From assembly GCF_006151805.1 (NCBI RefSeq), contig NZ_VDDA01000006.1:124001-188000 (forward strand): DNA of 64,000 nt, given 5' to 3'. The translations under genes and the position numbers were made by a program. Shown piece after piece: positions 1-7,959 of the stretch. The stretch is from Methylobacterium terricola. GTDB lineage: Bacteria > Pseudomonadota > Alphaproteobacteria > Rhizobiales > Beijerinckiaceae. Position 1 is the stretch's first letter; each line of letters starts with the position of its first letter. Under the pieces are notes generated by a model. It saw only the letters and a program-made list of their open reading frames with translations, did not search any database and had not been told where the DNA came from.

Positions 1-2
1 CG

Positions 3-485
3 CTCGCCATCGGCAACTTCTTGGGGCCGCTGCTGCTCGGCCACTTCTTCGACACGATCGGCCGGCGCCGGATGATCGCCGGCACCTTCGCGGTGAGCGG
101 CCTGCTGCTGCTGGCGACCGCGATCGTGTTCGGCCTCGACCTGTTCACCGCCTGGACCCAGACCGTCGCCTGGATCGCGATCTTCTTCGTCGCCTCCGCG
201 GCGGCGTCGTCCGCCTATCTCACGGCGAGCGAGATCTTCCCGCTGGAGACACGGGCGCTCGCCATCGCGGTGTTTTACGCGCTCGGCACCGGCGCCGGCG
301 GCGTGATGGCGCCGTGGTTGTTCACCCACCTGATCGAATCCGGCCGGCACTGGGCTTTGGCCGGGGGCTATGCGGGGGCGGCGGTGCTGCTGGTGATCGC
401 CGCGGTGACCGAGTGGCGGCTCGGCGTCGATGCGGAGGGCAAGTCGCTGGAGAGCATCGCCGATCCGCTGTCGAAGGCGGGGTGA
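3..485 (+). CDS. MFS transporter, C-terminal part (5' end outside window)
   Basis: The frame is open from the window edge and ends at TGA 483-485, so only about 160 C-terminal residues are seen. A cytoplasmic-loop motif (GHFFDTIGRRR) matches the conserved D-x-x-G-R-R loop of the major facilitator superfamily. Hydrophobic helices and a loop containing EIFPLETRA follow; the latter resembles the loop after helix 10 in sugar and aromatic-acid porters. These are the last transmembrane helices of an inner-membrane secondary transporter, probably a proton symporter. The substrate cannot be read from this fragment. It converges on the coiled-coil gene that ends 25 bases downstream. Confidence 0.85.
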   Translation, partial: LAIGNFLGPLLLGHFFDTIGRRRMIAGTFAVSGLLLLATAIVFGLDLFTAWTQTVAWIAIFFVASAAASSAYLTASEIFPLETRALAIAVFYALGTGAGGVMAPWLFTHLIESGRHWALAGGYAGAAVLLVIAAVTEWRLGVDAEGKSLESIADPLSKAG

Positions 486-510
486 GGCGCGCAGGGCGTC
501 CGTACCGGGA

Positions 511-1059
511 TCAGTGCAGCGCCGTCGGCCGCTCCGCCTCGGCCGTCACGGCCGCCTCGTCGAGGAGCGCCGCGCGGATGCGCACCAGGCGGAGTTCCGC
601 CGCCTCGCGGCCGGCCTGCGCCGCGGCGGCGGCCTCGCGGGCGGCGGCGGTGTCGGCCAACACCTCGGCCAGGCGCTCCTCCAGCCGGCGCACCCGGGCC
701 CGCTCGGCGGAGAGCCGGGCCTCGGCCGCCCCGGCCTGGGCCTGGGCCTCGGCGGTGGCCTGATTGGCCTCGGCGGCGGCGTTGCCGGCCGCGGCGGCGG
801 CCCTGTCTGCCTCGGCGGCGGCGCTGTCTGCCTCGGCGGCGGCCTTGCGCGCCTCGGCGGCGGCCTGGCGCGCCTCGGCCGCTTCGGCGGCGGCGGCCCG
901 CAACGCTTCCTCGACCCGGCCGAGCAGGGCGCCGACCTCGCGGCCGAGCCGGTCGGCCCGGGCCTCGGCCGCCACGGCGCGGGCGGTGGAGGCGCGCACC
1001 TTCTCGGTCGCGCGCCGCAGAAGGGTCAGGATGGTGCCGGTGTCGATCGCGGTGGGCAT
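511..1059 (-). CDS. Ala-rich coiled-coil protein of unknown function
   Basis: This is a 182-residue protein made almost entirely of Ala, Glu and Arg. The centre, roughly residues 60-110, is a run of seven-residue units such as AAAEADR, AAAEARK and AAAEANQ, encoded by a 21-base DNA repeat. A long helix or coiled coil is predicted from this pattern. There is no signal peptide or membrane segment. I chose the ATG at 1057-1059 (MPTAIDTG); the frame stays open upstream, but that part is low-complexity and overlaps an imperfect 14-base repeat at about 1065-1097. I recognise no family. A structural, filament-like or scaffolding role is only a guess. Confidence 0.6.
   Translation of the reverse strand: MPTAIDTGTILTLLRRATEKVRASTARAVAAEARADRLGREVGALLGRVEEALRAAAAEAAEARQAAAEARKAAAEADSAAAEADRAAAAAGNAAAEANQATAEAQAQAGAAEARLSAERARVRRLEERLAEVLADTAAAREAAAAAQAGREAAELRLVRIRAALLDEAAVTAEAERPTALH
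715..890. repeat. 21-base tandem repeat encoding Ala-rich heptads
   Basis: Imperfect 21-base units built around GCCTCGGCGGCGGCC recur about eight times. On the minus strand they encode heptads of the AAAEADR type inside the coiled-coil gene. The 21-base period matches a seven-residue helical repeat, which suggests growth by slippage under coiled-coil selection. Confidence 0.6.
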
Positions 1060-1249
1060 GGGGTCCGGGGTCTGGGATCCGGGGTCTCGGATCCGTGAGG
1101 CGGGCGGCGATCCCCTAGGGGTGCCCGCCGGCAGGCCGCGGTCAAGCGCCATCGCGCGGCTTCCCACACTCGCCGGGCCGCTGCGGCCTGGACGCCCCAC
1201 CCCGCGGTTGCCGCCCTGCGACCGATGCGCGCGAAAAGCCCCCGGGCCG

Positions 1250-1274
1250 GGAACCTAACATGGAGCAAATCGAT
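1250..1274 (+). promoter_or_regulatory. Possible EcfG-type general stress promoter before the catalase gene
   Basis: GGAAC (1250-1254) is followed after 16 bases by CGAT (1271-1274). The alphaproteobacterial EcfG promoter is GGAAC-N16/17-CGTT, so one base of the -10 element differs. It lies about 60 bases before the manganese catalase start, and catalases are typical members of the PhyR-EcfG regulon. A hairpin (GGAGC...GCTCC, 1262-1279) overlaps it. Confidence 0.35.
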
Positions 1275-1334
1275 GCTCCCCGGGACTATCCCGATAGGTT
1301 CGGGGAGTATCCCTGACGGAAAGGTGCCGCGCCC

Positions 1335-2246
1335 ATGTTCATGAGGATCGACCGCCTGCAGGCCGAGCTGCCGCAGCCCAAGAGGCCCGACCCGAACGCT
1401 GCCGCCGCCCTGCAGGAGCTGCTCGGGGGCAAGTACGGCGAGATGTCGACGCTCGGCAACTACATGTTCCAGAGCTTCAATTTTCGCGACAAGTCCAAGC
1501 TGCGGCCGTTCTACAGCCTGGTCTCGAGCATCTTCACGGAGGAGCTCGGCCATGTCGAGCTGGTCTCGACCGGCATCGCGATGCTCAACAACGGCCCGGG
1601 CGACCCGACGCCGGACGTCGACGTGTCGAAGGCGCCGTTCCACGACATGCAGGACATCCGCCTCGCCGGCAGCTTCCTCAGCAACGGCGGCGGCGCGATG
1701 CCGATGAATTCGAACGCCGCGTCGTGGAACATGGACATGGTCACCACGACCGGGAACATCATCATCGACCTGCTGCACAACTTCCACCTTGAATGCGGCG
1801 CGCGCCTCCATAAGCTCCGGGTCTACGAGACCCTGAAGGACCCGACCGGGCGCGAGGTCTGCGGCTACCTGCTGGTGCGCGGCTCGGTCCACGCCCACGC
1901 CTACGCGCTGGCCTTGAAGAAGCTCACCGGCGTGGCGATCGAGCAGATGCTGCCGACCCCCAACATCAACCTCGACCGCATCCCCGAGTGCCAGAAGTAC
2001 CTGCAGGAGGGCAGCCACCGCCGGCTCTACACCTTCTCGCAGGATTACCCGGAATCGGCCGGCGTGTGGTCGAACGACGAGGTCGCGCTGCCGGGCGATC
2101 CGCCGGGTCGCCTCGAAGTGGTCGACGGTGCGCCCGAGGGCGGCAAGATCCCGGAGCTCGACGGCAATTACGGCGCCTTTGCGCCGAACTACAAGCCGGA
2201 GGAGATCTTCGAGATCGCCAGCAAGCTCTACAAGAAGAGCCGCTGA
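1335..2246 (+). CDS. Manganese (non-haem) catalase
   Basis: This 303-residue protein has the usual length of the di-manganese catalase family, which dismutates hydrogen peroxide in the cytoplasm. Ferritin-like ligand motifs are visible: GKYGEMSTLGNY gives Glu36, EELGH gives Glu70 and His73, and FHLECGARLHK and GSVHAHAYAL supply the second half of the binuclear site. The start MFMRIDRLQ is typical of the family, and AAGG lies upstream. The protein ends in a lysine-rich tail (SKLYKKSR). It appears monocistronic and may be controlled by the stress-type promoter upstream. In a plant-associated methylotroph it would complement haem catalases under oxidative stress. Confidence 0.95.
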   Translation: MFMRIDRLQAELPQPKRPDPNAAAALQELLGGKYGEMSTLGNYMFQSFNFRDKSKLRPFYSLVSSIFTEELGHVELVSTGIAMLNNGPGDPTPDVDVSKAPFHDMQDIRLAGSFLSNGGGAMPMNSNAASWNMDMVTTTGNIIIDLLHNFHLECGARLHKLRVYETLKDPTGREVCGYLLVRGSVHAHAYALALKKLTGVAIEQMLPTPNINLDRIPECQKYLQEGSHRRLYTFSQDYPESAGVWSNDEVALPGDPPGRLEVVDGAPEGGKIPELDGNYGAFAPNYKPEEIFEIASKLYKKSR

Positions 2247-2367
2247 GGCCGGCGCCTTGTCCGGCGGAGCGGGTCCCGCTCCGTCGAAGGCCATGCGGCA
2301 CAACCGAGGACCGGGAGCATCGTCCGATTGCCAGGGGATCGGGCGATGCTCCAGGAGGCGGGGCCGG

Positions 2368-3699
2368 TCAGGCCGGCCCCGCCGCCGCGTCGAGGACTTG
2401 AATCACCTCGGCCATCGCCGGCCGCACCGCCGGATCGGGCCCGGTGCAGGCCGCGGCCAGGGCATCCAGGGCCGGATCGTCGAGGGGGGCGAGCGCCCGT
2501 ACCTCCTCGACCAGGAGCCCGAAGGCCCGCACGTCGAGCCGTTGCAGGATCGCCCCCTCGCGCCCCGGCGGCAAGGCGGAAGCCGCGCCGAGATCGCTCA
2601 GCACCGCCTCGCCATGGATCCCGTCCCACAGCACGTTGTGGCCGTAGAGGTCGCCGTGGCCGAAGCCCCGCGCATGCAGGTGGGCGGCCCCGGCGGCGAC
2701 GCCCCGGAGGAGCCGCAACGCGGCGTCCCGCGTCAGGCGCAGGCCTGAATCGTAGACGTCGCGGCTGCAGCTCTCCAGGCTCGGCGGCCCGGCCAGCACC
2801 CGCCAATCCGCCGGCAGCAGCGGCATCAGCAGCCCCTGCGTCCCGTCCGGATGATCGGCGAGGCGGCCGAGTCCGCCGATCAGGTGCGGGTGCGCGCCGG
2901 CCGCCAGGCAGGCCGCCATCTCGCGCTCGGGCAGGCCGTCGCTGGTCATCGCGCCCTTGAACAGCTTGAGGGCGGCCGGCTCCGCGACGCCGTCCCGGCG
3001 CCACGCCGCCCGCATCACCCGCCCGGACGCCCCCTCGCCGAGGAGCGAGCCGACGGCGAGGTCGCTCCAGGCGACCGCCGCCGCGGCGGCCGGGGCCGGG
3101 CCTGCGCGGTCCTCGAACGGGTTGCCGGCCCAGGACAGCCAGGCGAGCCGGGGCAGGGCGGTCAGGCCGGCCGGCAGCGCCTCGAACCCGTTGGCGGCGA
3201 TGCGCAGGAGTTCGAGATTGCCCGCGTCACTCAAGCGCTCCGGCAGCGCCCGCAGGCGGTTGCCGGCCAGCATCAGCTTCTGCAGTCTCGGCCGCTCGCC
3301 GAGCGAAGCCGGCAGGGACGCGATGCGGTTGTCGGTGAGGGTGAGCCAGCGCAGGGCCGGCGGCAGCGCGTCGCCCGGCACCTCGACGAGGCCGGAGCCG
3401 CGAAAGCCGACCTGGCTCAGGGACGCGCAATCGCCGAGGACCGGCGGCAGCCGGTCGAAGCGGTTGCCGGAGCAGAACAGCACCCGCAAGCGGCGCAGGC
3501 GGCCGAACCAATCGGGCAGGGCGGTGAGGTCGTTCTGGCCGAGATCGAGGACTTCGAGCGTGTCGGCGAGGCCGAGGATCTCCGGCGGCACCTCGCTGAG
3601 GCGTCCCTCCGGCCCGCCGAGGAGCCGCAGCTCCCGGGCCCCGGCGAGGTCGCCCCGGCGCAGGGCCGCGACGGCGGCGGTCGCGGACGGCACGGTCAT
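2368..3699 (-). CDS. Leucine-rich repeat protein fused to a protein-kinase domain
   Basis: The protein has 443 residues. Residues 20-195 carry about seven leucine-rich repeats of the L-x-x-L-x-L-x-x-N-x-L-x-x-L-P type, such as LEVLDLGQNDLTALP. Residues 213-440 form a eukaryotic-like kinase. They show a glycine loop GEGASGRV (221-228), Lys245 in ALKLFK, the catalytic loop HGDLYGHNVL with Asp350 and Asn355, and SDLG (Asp369) in place of DFG. The HRD arginine is Gly and DFG is DLG, so it belongs to a divergent but probably metal-competent kinase group. There is no signal peptide or membrane helix, so it should act in the cytoplasm. Its targets are unknown. The downstream neighbour, the catalase gene, is convergent. 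Confidence 0.88.
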   Translation of the reverse strand: MTVPSATAAVAALRRGDLAGARELRLLGGPEGRLSEVPPEILGLADTLEVLDLGQNDLTALPDWFGRLRRLRVLFCSGNRFDRLPPVLGDCASLSQVGFRGSGLVEVPGDALPPALRWLTLTDNRIASLPASLGERPRLQKLMLAGNRLRALPERLSDAGNLELLRIAANGFEALPAGLTALPRLAWLSWAGNPFEDRAGPAPAAAAAVAWSDLAVGSLLGEGASGRVMRAAWRRDGVAEPAALKLFKGAMTSDGLPEREMAACLAAGAHPHLIGGLGRLADHPDGTQGLLMPLLPADWRVLAGPPSLESCSRDVYDSGLRLTRDAALRLLRGVAAGAAHLHARGFGHGDLYGHNVLWDGIHGEAVLSDLGAASALPPGREGAILQRLDVRAFGLLVEEVRALAPLDDPALDALAAACTGPDPAVRPAMAEVIQVLDAAAGPA

Positions 3700-3819
3700 G
3701 CTCGCGCGCCCGGGGCGCGGCGGGGTGTCGGCATCGTCGTCTCCCGGCGGCGCCTCCGCCGCCGGGCCGTGGTCGCCGGGAAACGCGGCCGGATCAAGGG
3801 GCCGCGCGGCGGGAACGCG

Positions 3820-4098
3820 TCAGTACGGGTAGCCGTAATAGGCGGGCGGCGCTGGCCGGTAACCGTACCCGTACCCGTACCCGTCGTCGACCGGCGGCCG
3901 GCCATAGGTCCGCAGGTAGGGGTCGTAGCGCGGCTTGCGGTAATTGCCGTTGTTGACGCCGGCCGAGCGATCGTTGCCGTTCAGCGCCGCGTAGGGCGAC
4001 AGGCCGCTGCCGGCATCGCTGTTGCGGGCGAGAGCCGTGCCGGCCGTCCCAAGGATCAGGGCCGCCGCGACGGCGGCCTGGATCGTGAGAGCCCGCAT
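3820..4098 (-). CDS. Small secreted Tyr/Gly/Pro-rich protein
   Basis: This 92-residue protein starts at the ATG at 4096-4098, directly preceded by a strong ribosome site (AGGAGGTC, six bases away). A Sec signal peptide covers residues 1-24 (hydrophobic core AAVAAALILGTAGTA, cleavage after ALA). The mature part is polar. It ends in repeated GYGYGYGY and AYYGYPY motifs, encoded by six-base units such as CCGTAC at about 3860-3885. Such short Tyr/Gly-rich exported proteins are common in Methylobacterium and have no assigned function. The upstream neighbour on the same strand is the methyltransferase-like gene. Confidence 0.75.
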   Translation of the reverse strand: MRALTIQAAVAAALILGTAGTALARNSDAGSGLSPYAALNGNDRSAGVNNGNYRKPRYDPYLRTYGRPPVDDGYGYGYGYRPAPPAYYGYPY

Positions 4099-4208
4099 GG
4101 GAGACCTCCTGATGGTGGGATCGTTCCGAGTGGGGCGAAACGGGCGCGCGGCGGTCGCGGTTCCGGCGCTCCGGGCGCGGCCTTTCGGCGCCCGGCGGGT
4201 CGAGGCGT

Positions 4209-5114
4209 CTAACGCCCGGCCAGCAGCGTCGCGGTCCGGCGCTGCTGCGCGAGCACGCGCCCGAGATGGTCGACCGCCCCGTCCTGCAGCCGGCGCAGGG
4301 CCTCCGGATCCTCCTCCGCGTCGCGCCGCATCGAGACGTAGAACTCGAACCCGCCGACCTCCGTCGCGCCGATCCGGTTCAGCACGAACGGGAACAGGCC
4401 GAGCCGCGCCGCCCCGGCGACGAGGCCGAGGAAGCTCTCCGGCGTGAACACCCAGCAATGGCATGCCACGTAGCGTCCGGAGGCGAGGGCGGCCGCGGCC
4501 TCGGCATGGGCATGCGCCAGGGCCTCCGCGCCGGCCAGGCGCGGCGCCGCCGCCGGATCCTCCCCGGCCCAGATCCGCTCCGGGCCGATCGCCCGTGCCT
4601 CGCTGGCATGGGCGAAGAGCTGGCGCGGGCTCGGCCGCGTGAGGCCGAGCAGGTCCGCCTCCACCAGCTCGGCCAGGGTGCTCGCCGGGCGGGCGGCGTC
4701 GAACATGAAGCGCTTGTCGGGCAGCGACAGGTTGAGCACGCCGCCGGCGCGCAGCACCCCGTGGATGCCGCGCAGCCAGCCGAGTAGGTTGGGCACGTAC
4801 TGCGCCACCTGTGCGGCGATGGCGAAGTCGTACCCGGGTTCGTGATCGTCCCGGCCGAGCGCCGCGGCGAGCGACCCCGATCCGGCCCAGGCGTGATCGA
4901 TCGGCGCCGCGTCGGGCAGGCCGCTCCCCGCATCGAGGGCGCGGTCGACGGTCGCGACGCGCACGCCCTCGGGCAGGGGGGTCGGGTTGTCGCCGGGCCC
5001 GAATTCGAGCCCGCGCGCCTCCGGCAGAGGCACGTCGTGGGTCAGCCGCGCCAGCCGCCGGTCGGCGGCGCGGCGGCCGAGGAACGCGTCGAGGGTGAGG
5101 GAGCCGGGTCTCAT
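4209..5114 (-). CDS. SAM-dependent methyltransferase-like protein
   Basis: The protein has 301 residues from the ATG at 5112-5114 (MRPGSLTLDAFLG); the frame is open further upstream without homology. LEFGPGDNPTPLP resembles the glycine-rich SAM-binding motif I. VATVDRALD follows as an acidic post-I loop, then a segment around AAQVAQYVPNLLGWLRGIHGVLRAGGVLNLSLPD, which matches the helix-strand part after motif II of class I methyltransferases. The substrate is unknown; similar proteins occur beside glycosyltransferase genes, but none is present here. It ends 110 bases before the small secreted gene on the same strand. Confidence 0.7.
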   Translation of the reverse strand: MRPGSLTLDAFLGRRAADRRLARLTHDVPLPEARGLEFGPGDNPTPLPEGVRVATVDRALDAGSGLPDAAPIDHAWAGSGSLAAALGRDDHEPGYDFAIAAQVAQYVPNLLGWLRGIHGVLRAGGVLNLSLPDKRFMFDAARPASTLAELVEADLLGLTRPSPRQLFAHASEARAIGPERIWAGEDPAAAPRLAGAEALAHAHAEAAAALASGRYVACHCWVFTPESFLGLVAGAARLGLFPFVLNRIGATEVGGFEFYVSMRRDAEEDPEALRRLQDGAVDHLGRVLAQQRRTATLLAGR

Positions 5115-5262
5115 GGCTTGGGTTGTCGCATGAACCGCGTGACGCAGCGAGCCCGGTGACGCTTGCGGCCTCGTCCCGGGCGCAGCCCTGGGCCGGCGCG
5201 GCACGAAGGGGCTTGCGCGACGAGGAGCGCGGCGCTAATACCCCGCTCGCCTCTTGGGGCGT

Positions 5263-5340
5263 CGGAGCGTAGCGCAGCCCGGTTAGCGCACTAGTCTGGG
5301 GGACTAGGGGTCGGAGGTTCGAATCCTCTCGCTCCGACCA
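5263..5340 (+). tRNA. tRNA-Pro(GGG)
   Basis: A complete cloverleaf can be drawn. The acceptor stem CGGAGCG pairs with CGCTCCG, followed by discriminator A and an encoded CCA. The D arm is GCGC...GCGC. The anticodon stem CTAGT/ACTAG carries loop CTGGGGG, giving anticodon GGG. A five-base variable loop precedes the T arm GGAGG-TTCGAAT-CCTCT. The C at position 1 is typical of proline tRNA. It reads CCC and CCT codons. Confidence 0.93.
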
Positions 5341-5373
5341 TTCAAAACCTCTGGTCAGACAGAGACCTACGAC

Positions 5374-5397
5374 AGGCGGCCCTCGGGCCGCCTTCGT
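5374..5397 (+). terminator. Hairpin terminator after tRNA-Pro
   Basis: AGGCGGCC and GGCCGCCT form a perfect 8-base stem around a CTCG tetraloop, followed by a short T-containing tract. It lies 33 bases after the tRNA. Confidence 0.65.
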
Positions 5398-5399
5398 CG

Positions 5400-5656
5400 T
5401 TTCTGGGGGGGCGGGTCCGCGAGGGCGTGTTGGGCCAATCGGTCGCCCCGGCCTGAGGCGCTTGTCTTGAGGCGCTTGTCTTGGCGCGTCGCGCTGTACG
5501 CGGGCCGAAGGCGCAAGCCTCCGACTACGCCCGCACGAGCCCGTCCTCGTCGCGGCGAGCCTCGCCGCCGGTGGTGGTCGGGAGCCGAGCGGGCAGGCGA
5601 AGCGGCGGTCGGTGCCGCGCCCCTGGCCCAAGTAAGGGGCGCCTACCGAGGGGCGC
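5400..5656. other. Gene-free interval with a 14-base tandem duplication
   Basis: No convincing gene is present. GAGGCGCTTGTCTT occurs twice in tandem at 5455-5482, and GGGGCGCCTA is doubled near 5635-5660 at the end of the TPM gene. Open frames here have no recognisable product. There is no integrase or tRNA 3'-end duplicate that would mark an attachment site. Confidence 0.5.
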
Positions 5657-6295
5657 CTACTCGGTCACGATCACCCGGTTCGGCAGCTCGTCGGTGTCGC
5701 CCGGATGGGGCGGGGCGGCCTCGGCCAGGATCATGCCGGTGGCCTCCACCGCCCGCACCAGCCCGTCGGCCAGGGCGTCGCGGCGCAAGGCCGTCACCAG
5801 GTCGGCGAGCACCGCCTGCCAGGCCTCGGGGGCGGTACCGATTCCGGTGTCGGTGACCACGTCGGCGTAGCGCTCGGCCAGGGCGACGTAGATCAGCACG
5901 CCGGTGCGCCCGCGGGTGTGGGACAGGCCGCGGGACCGGAACGCGTGCTGGGCGGCGGCGCGGGCGCGGGCGCGGCGGACGAAGCGGGGCAGGGTGCGGG
6001 GCAGGCCAGCGAGGCTCGGGGCCGCCGCAAGGCCGAGGAGCAGCGCCAGGGCGACGACGAGCTGGACCAGGAAGATCCGGGTGGCGGAGAGCCCGGTCAG
6101 CAGGATCAGCGGCCAGGGCACCAGCAGGGCGCCCGCCAGGGCCAGCGCCGGGGGCAGGCTGCGATAGGCCCCCGAGCGGGCCGCCACCATCACGACGATC
6201 TCGCCCGCCGTGCCGCGCTCGGCCGCCGTGATCGCCGCCGCGATGCGGGCGCGCTCCGCTTCGCTCAGGATGCCAAGCATCGCCGTTCCCGGCAT
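5657..6295 (-). CDS. TPM-domain membrane protein (second of pair)
   Basis: This 212-residue protein carries a TPM (TLP18.3/Psb32/MOLO-1) domain. Residues 10-45 start with EAERARIAAAITAAERGTAGEIVV. Two hydrophobic segments follow at about 48-95. The second half of the domain (TGVLIYVALAERYADVVTDTGI) lies at about 135-205. Its ATG (6293-6295) overlaps the TGA of the upstream TPM gene by one base (TGATG), so the two are translationally coupled. The context with lemA suggests an envelope stress or membrane maintenance role; the biochemical function is not settled in bacteria. Confidence 0.85.
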   Translation of the reverse strand: MPGTAMLGILSEAERARIAAAITAAERGTAGEIVVMVAARSGAYRSLPPALALAGALLVPWPLILLTGLSATRIFLVQLVVALALLLGLAAAPSLAGLPRTLPRFVRRARARAAAQHAFRSRGLSHTRGRTGVLIYVALAERYADVVTDTGIGTAPEAWQAVLADLVTALRRDALADGLVRAVEATGMILAEAAPPHPGDTDELPNRVIVTE

Positions 6296-7119
6296 CACCA
6301 CTCTCCCGAGGCGCCGCCGCCGCCCGACGAGCCGCCCCCGCCCGAGAAGCCGCCATCGCCGAAGCCGCCGCCCATTCCCCCGCCCATTCCCCCGCCGAAG
6401 CCGCCGCCGAAGCCCCCGCCCGAAGGGCCCGGCACGACGATCCAGCCGCCGCCCGGGCGGCGATGCGGCCGGCCGGGACCACCGCGGCCCCCGGCGAGGA
6501 GCCGCAGCAGCACGAACCCGATCACCACGAGCAGGATCACCACCAGGATCGGGTCGAGGCCGCCCGCCGCATCCTCGCGCACCTCGGCCCGGCGCTGCCA
6601 CTCGGCGGCGTCCCCGGAGAGGATGCCGAGGATGCCGTCGACCCCCGCCCGGATGCCGCCGGGAAAGTCCCCGGCCTTGAATTTCGGCGCCACCGCGCTC
6701 GCGATGATCACCTTCGACAGGGCGTCGGTCAGGGCGCCTTCGAGGCCGTAGCCGACCTCGATCCGCACCTTGCGCTCGTTCGGCGCCACGAGGAACAGGA
6801 CGCCGTTGTTCTTGGCCCCGGCGCCGAGGCCCCAGGCGCGGAACAGGCGGTTGGCGAAGTCCTCGACCGAGGTGCCCTGGAGCGAGGGCAACGTGGCGAC
6901 CACGACCTGGTCGGTGGTCTTGTCCGCGTGCGCCTTCAGGGTCGCGGCGAGCGCCGCCCGCTCCTCCGGCCGCAGCAGGCCGGCCCCGTCGACCACCCGG
7001 CCGGTGAGCGGCGGCAGGTCGAGGGCCGCCGCCCCTGCTCCCGGGAGGCCTGCCCAGAGGAGAGCCGCCCAGAGGAGGAGGGCCATGGGACGGACGAGGG
7101 CGGCAGCTGCGCTGCGCAT
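6295..7119 (-). CDS. TPM-domain (YgcG-like) membrane protein
   Basis: This 274-residue protein begins at ATG 7117-7119. A Sec signal (LLLWAALLWAGLPGAGAAA) is followed by a TPM domain at about 35-175 (GRVVDGAGLLRPEERAALAATL, then TTDQVVVATLPSLQG and RIEVGYGLEGALTDALS). A transmembrane helix lies near 190-210 (ILVVILLVVIGFVLLRLL). The tail is extremely Gly-rich with GGGFGGG and GGGMGGG units and ends in GASGEW. TPM domains include phosphatase-like members, and the tail is typical of the YgcG group. It lies between lemA (17-base gap) and the second TPM gene (one-base overlap), so the three form one operon. Confidence 0.88.
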   Translation of the reverse strand: MRSAAAALVRPMALLLWAALLWAGLPGAGAAALDLPPLTGRVVDGAGLLRPEERAALAATLKAHADKTTDQVVVATLPSLQGTSVEDFANRLFRAWGLGAGAKNNGVLFLVAPNERKVRIEVGYGLEGALTDALSKVIIASAVAPKFKAGDFPGGIRAGVDGILGILSGDAAEWQRRAEVREDAAGGLDPILVVILLVVIGFVLLRLLAGGRGGPGRPHRRPGGGWIVVPGPSGGGFGGGFGGGMGGGMGGGFGDGGFSGGGGSSGGGGASGEW

Positions 7120-7136
7120 GGTCCCGGGATCCGGGC

Positions 7137-7742
7137 CTAGAACTTCACGTTCGGCGGGCGGCTGGCGTCGGGGGTGGCGGTGAAGGCCTCCATGGGCTTG
7201 GCCTCCGGGTAGAGGGTGGAGGCGATCCAGCGGCCCGGGATCGTGCGGATCTCGGTATTGTAGGCCTGCACCGCCTGGATGTAGTCGCGCCGCGCCACCG
7301 CGATGCGGTTCTCGGTGCCCTCGAGCTGCGATTGCAGGGCGAGGAAGTTGGCGTTCGACTTCAGGTCGGGATAGCGCTCGACGGTGACGAGGAGCCGGCC
7401 GAGCGCGCCGGAGAGCTGGTTCTGGGCGTCTTGGAACTCGCGGAACTTCTGCGGGTCGCTCACCGTCGCGGCGTCGACCTTGACCGAGGTCGCCTTGGCG
7501 CGGGCCTCGGTCACCTGCACCAGCACGTCCTTCTCCTGCTGGGCGTAGCCCTTCACGGTCTCGACGAGGTTGGGGATCAGGTCGGCCCGGCGCTGGTACT
7601 GGTTCTGCACCTCGCCCCAGCGCGACTTGGCGGCCTCCTCCAGGGTCGGCACCCGGTTGACCGCGTCGCAGGCCGTGAGGGTGGTGGCGAGGCCGAGCGC
7701 CAGGACGGCGAGCCGCAGGCGGCCGATCAGGGAAGCGGTCAT
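7137..7742 (-). CDS. lemA: LemA family lipoprotein
   Basis: The product has 201 residues from the ATG at 7740-7742. An N-terminal hydrophobic segment ends in the lipobox LTAC at about residues 22-25, so the protein is probably acylated and membrane-anchored. The LemA four-helix core is clear: NQYQRRADLIPNLVETVKGY, then EKDVLVQVTEARAKA, LLVTVERYPDLKSNANF and ENRIAVARRDY. Longer upstream starts are possible but would bury the signal. LemA and TPM genes are often linked; here lemA is the first gene of lemA-TPM-TPM. Confidence 0.92.
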   Translation of the reverse strand: MTASLIGRLRLAVLALGLATTLTACDAVNRVPTLEEAAKSRWGEVQNQYQRRADLIPNLVETVKGYAQQEKDVLVQVTEARAKATSVKVDAATVSDPQKFREFQDAQNQLSGALGRLLVTVERYPDLKSNANFLALQSQLEGTENRIAVARRDYIQAVQAYNTEIRTIPGRWIASTLYPEAKPMEAFTATPDASRPPNVKF

Positions 7743-7959
7743 GGCGGGCGGCGAGGCTCCTGGTGCTTGGTCGGGGTCTCGGGCGGCGCCTCCCGGCGCC
7801 GCGAGCGTTGCCGTCGTCACATAGGCGGCATTCCGCCGCGGACCAGCGGGGAGGCGATCGGGTTCGTGCGAGGCCGAGGAGCGCCCGCCGCCGGTTGGTC
7901 CCGCGGCGCTCCGGCGTTATGCCCTGGCCGCGGCCAGGGCGGGCCGATTCGGGACCGGC

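Noticed and set aside
5263..5482. Possible integration site at the tRNA-Pro 3' end
   Set aside because: There is a 14-base tandem duplication nearby, but no copy of the tRNA end and no integrase or phage genes.
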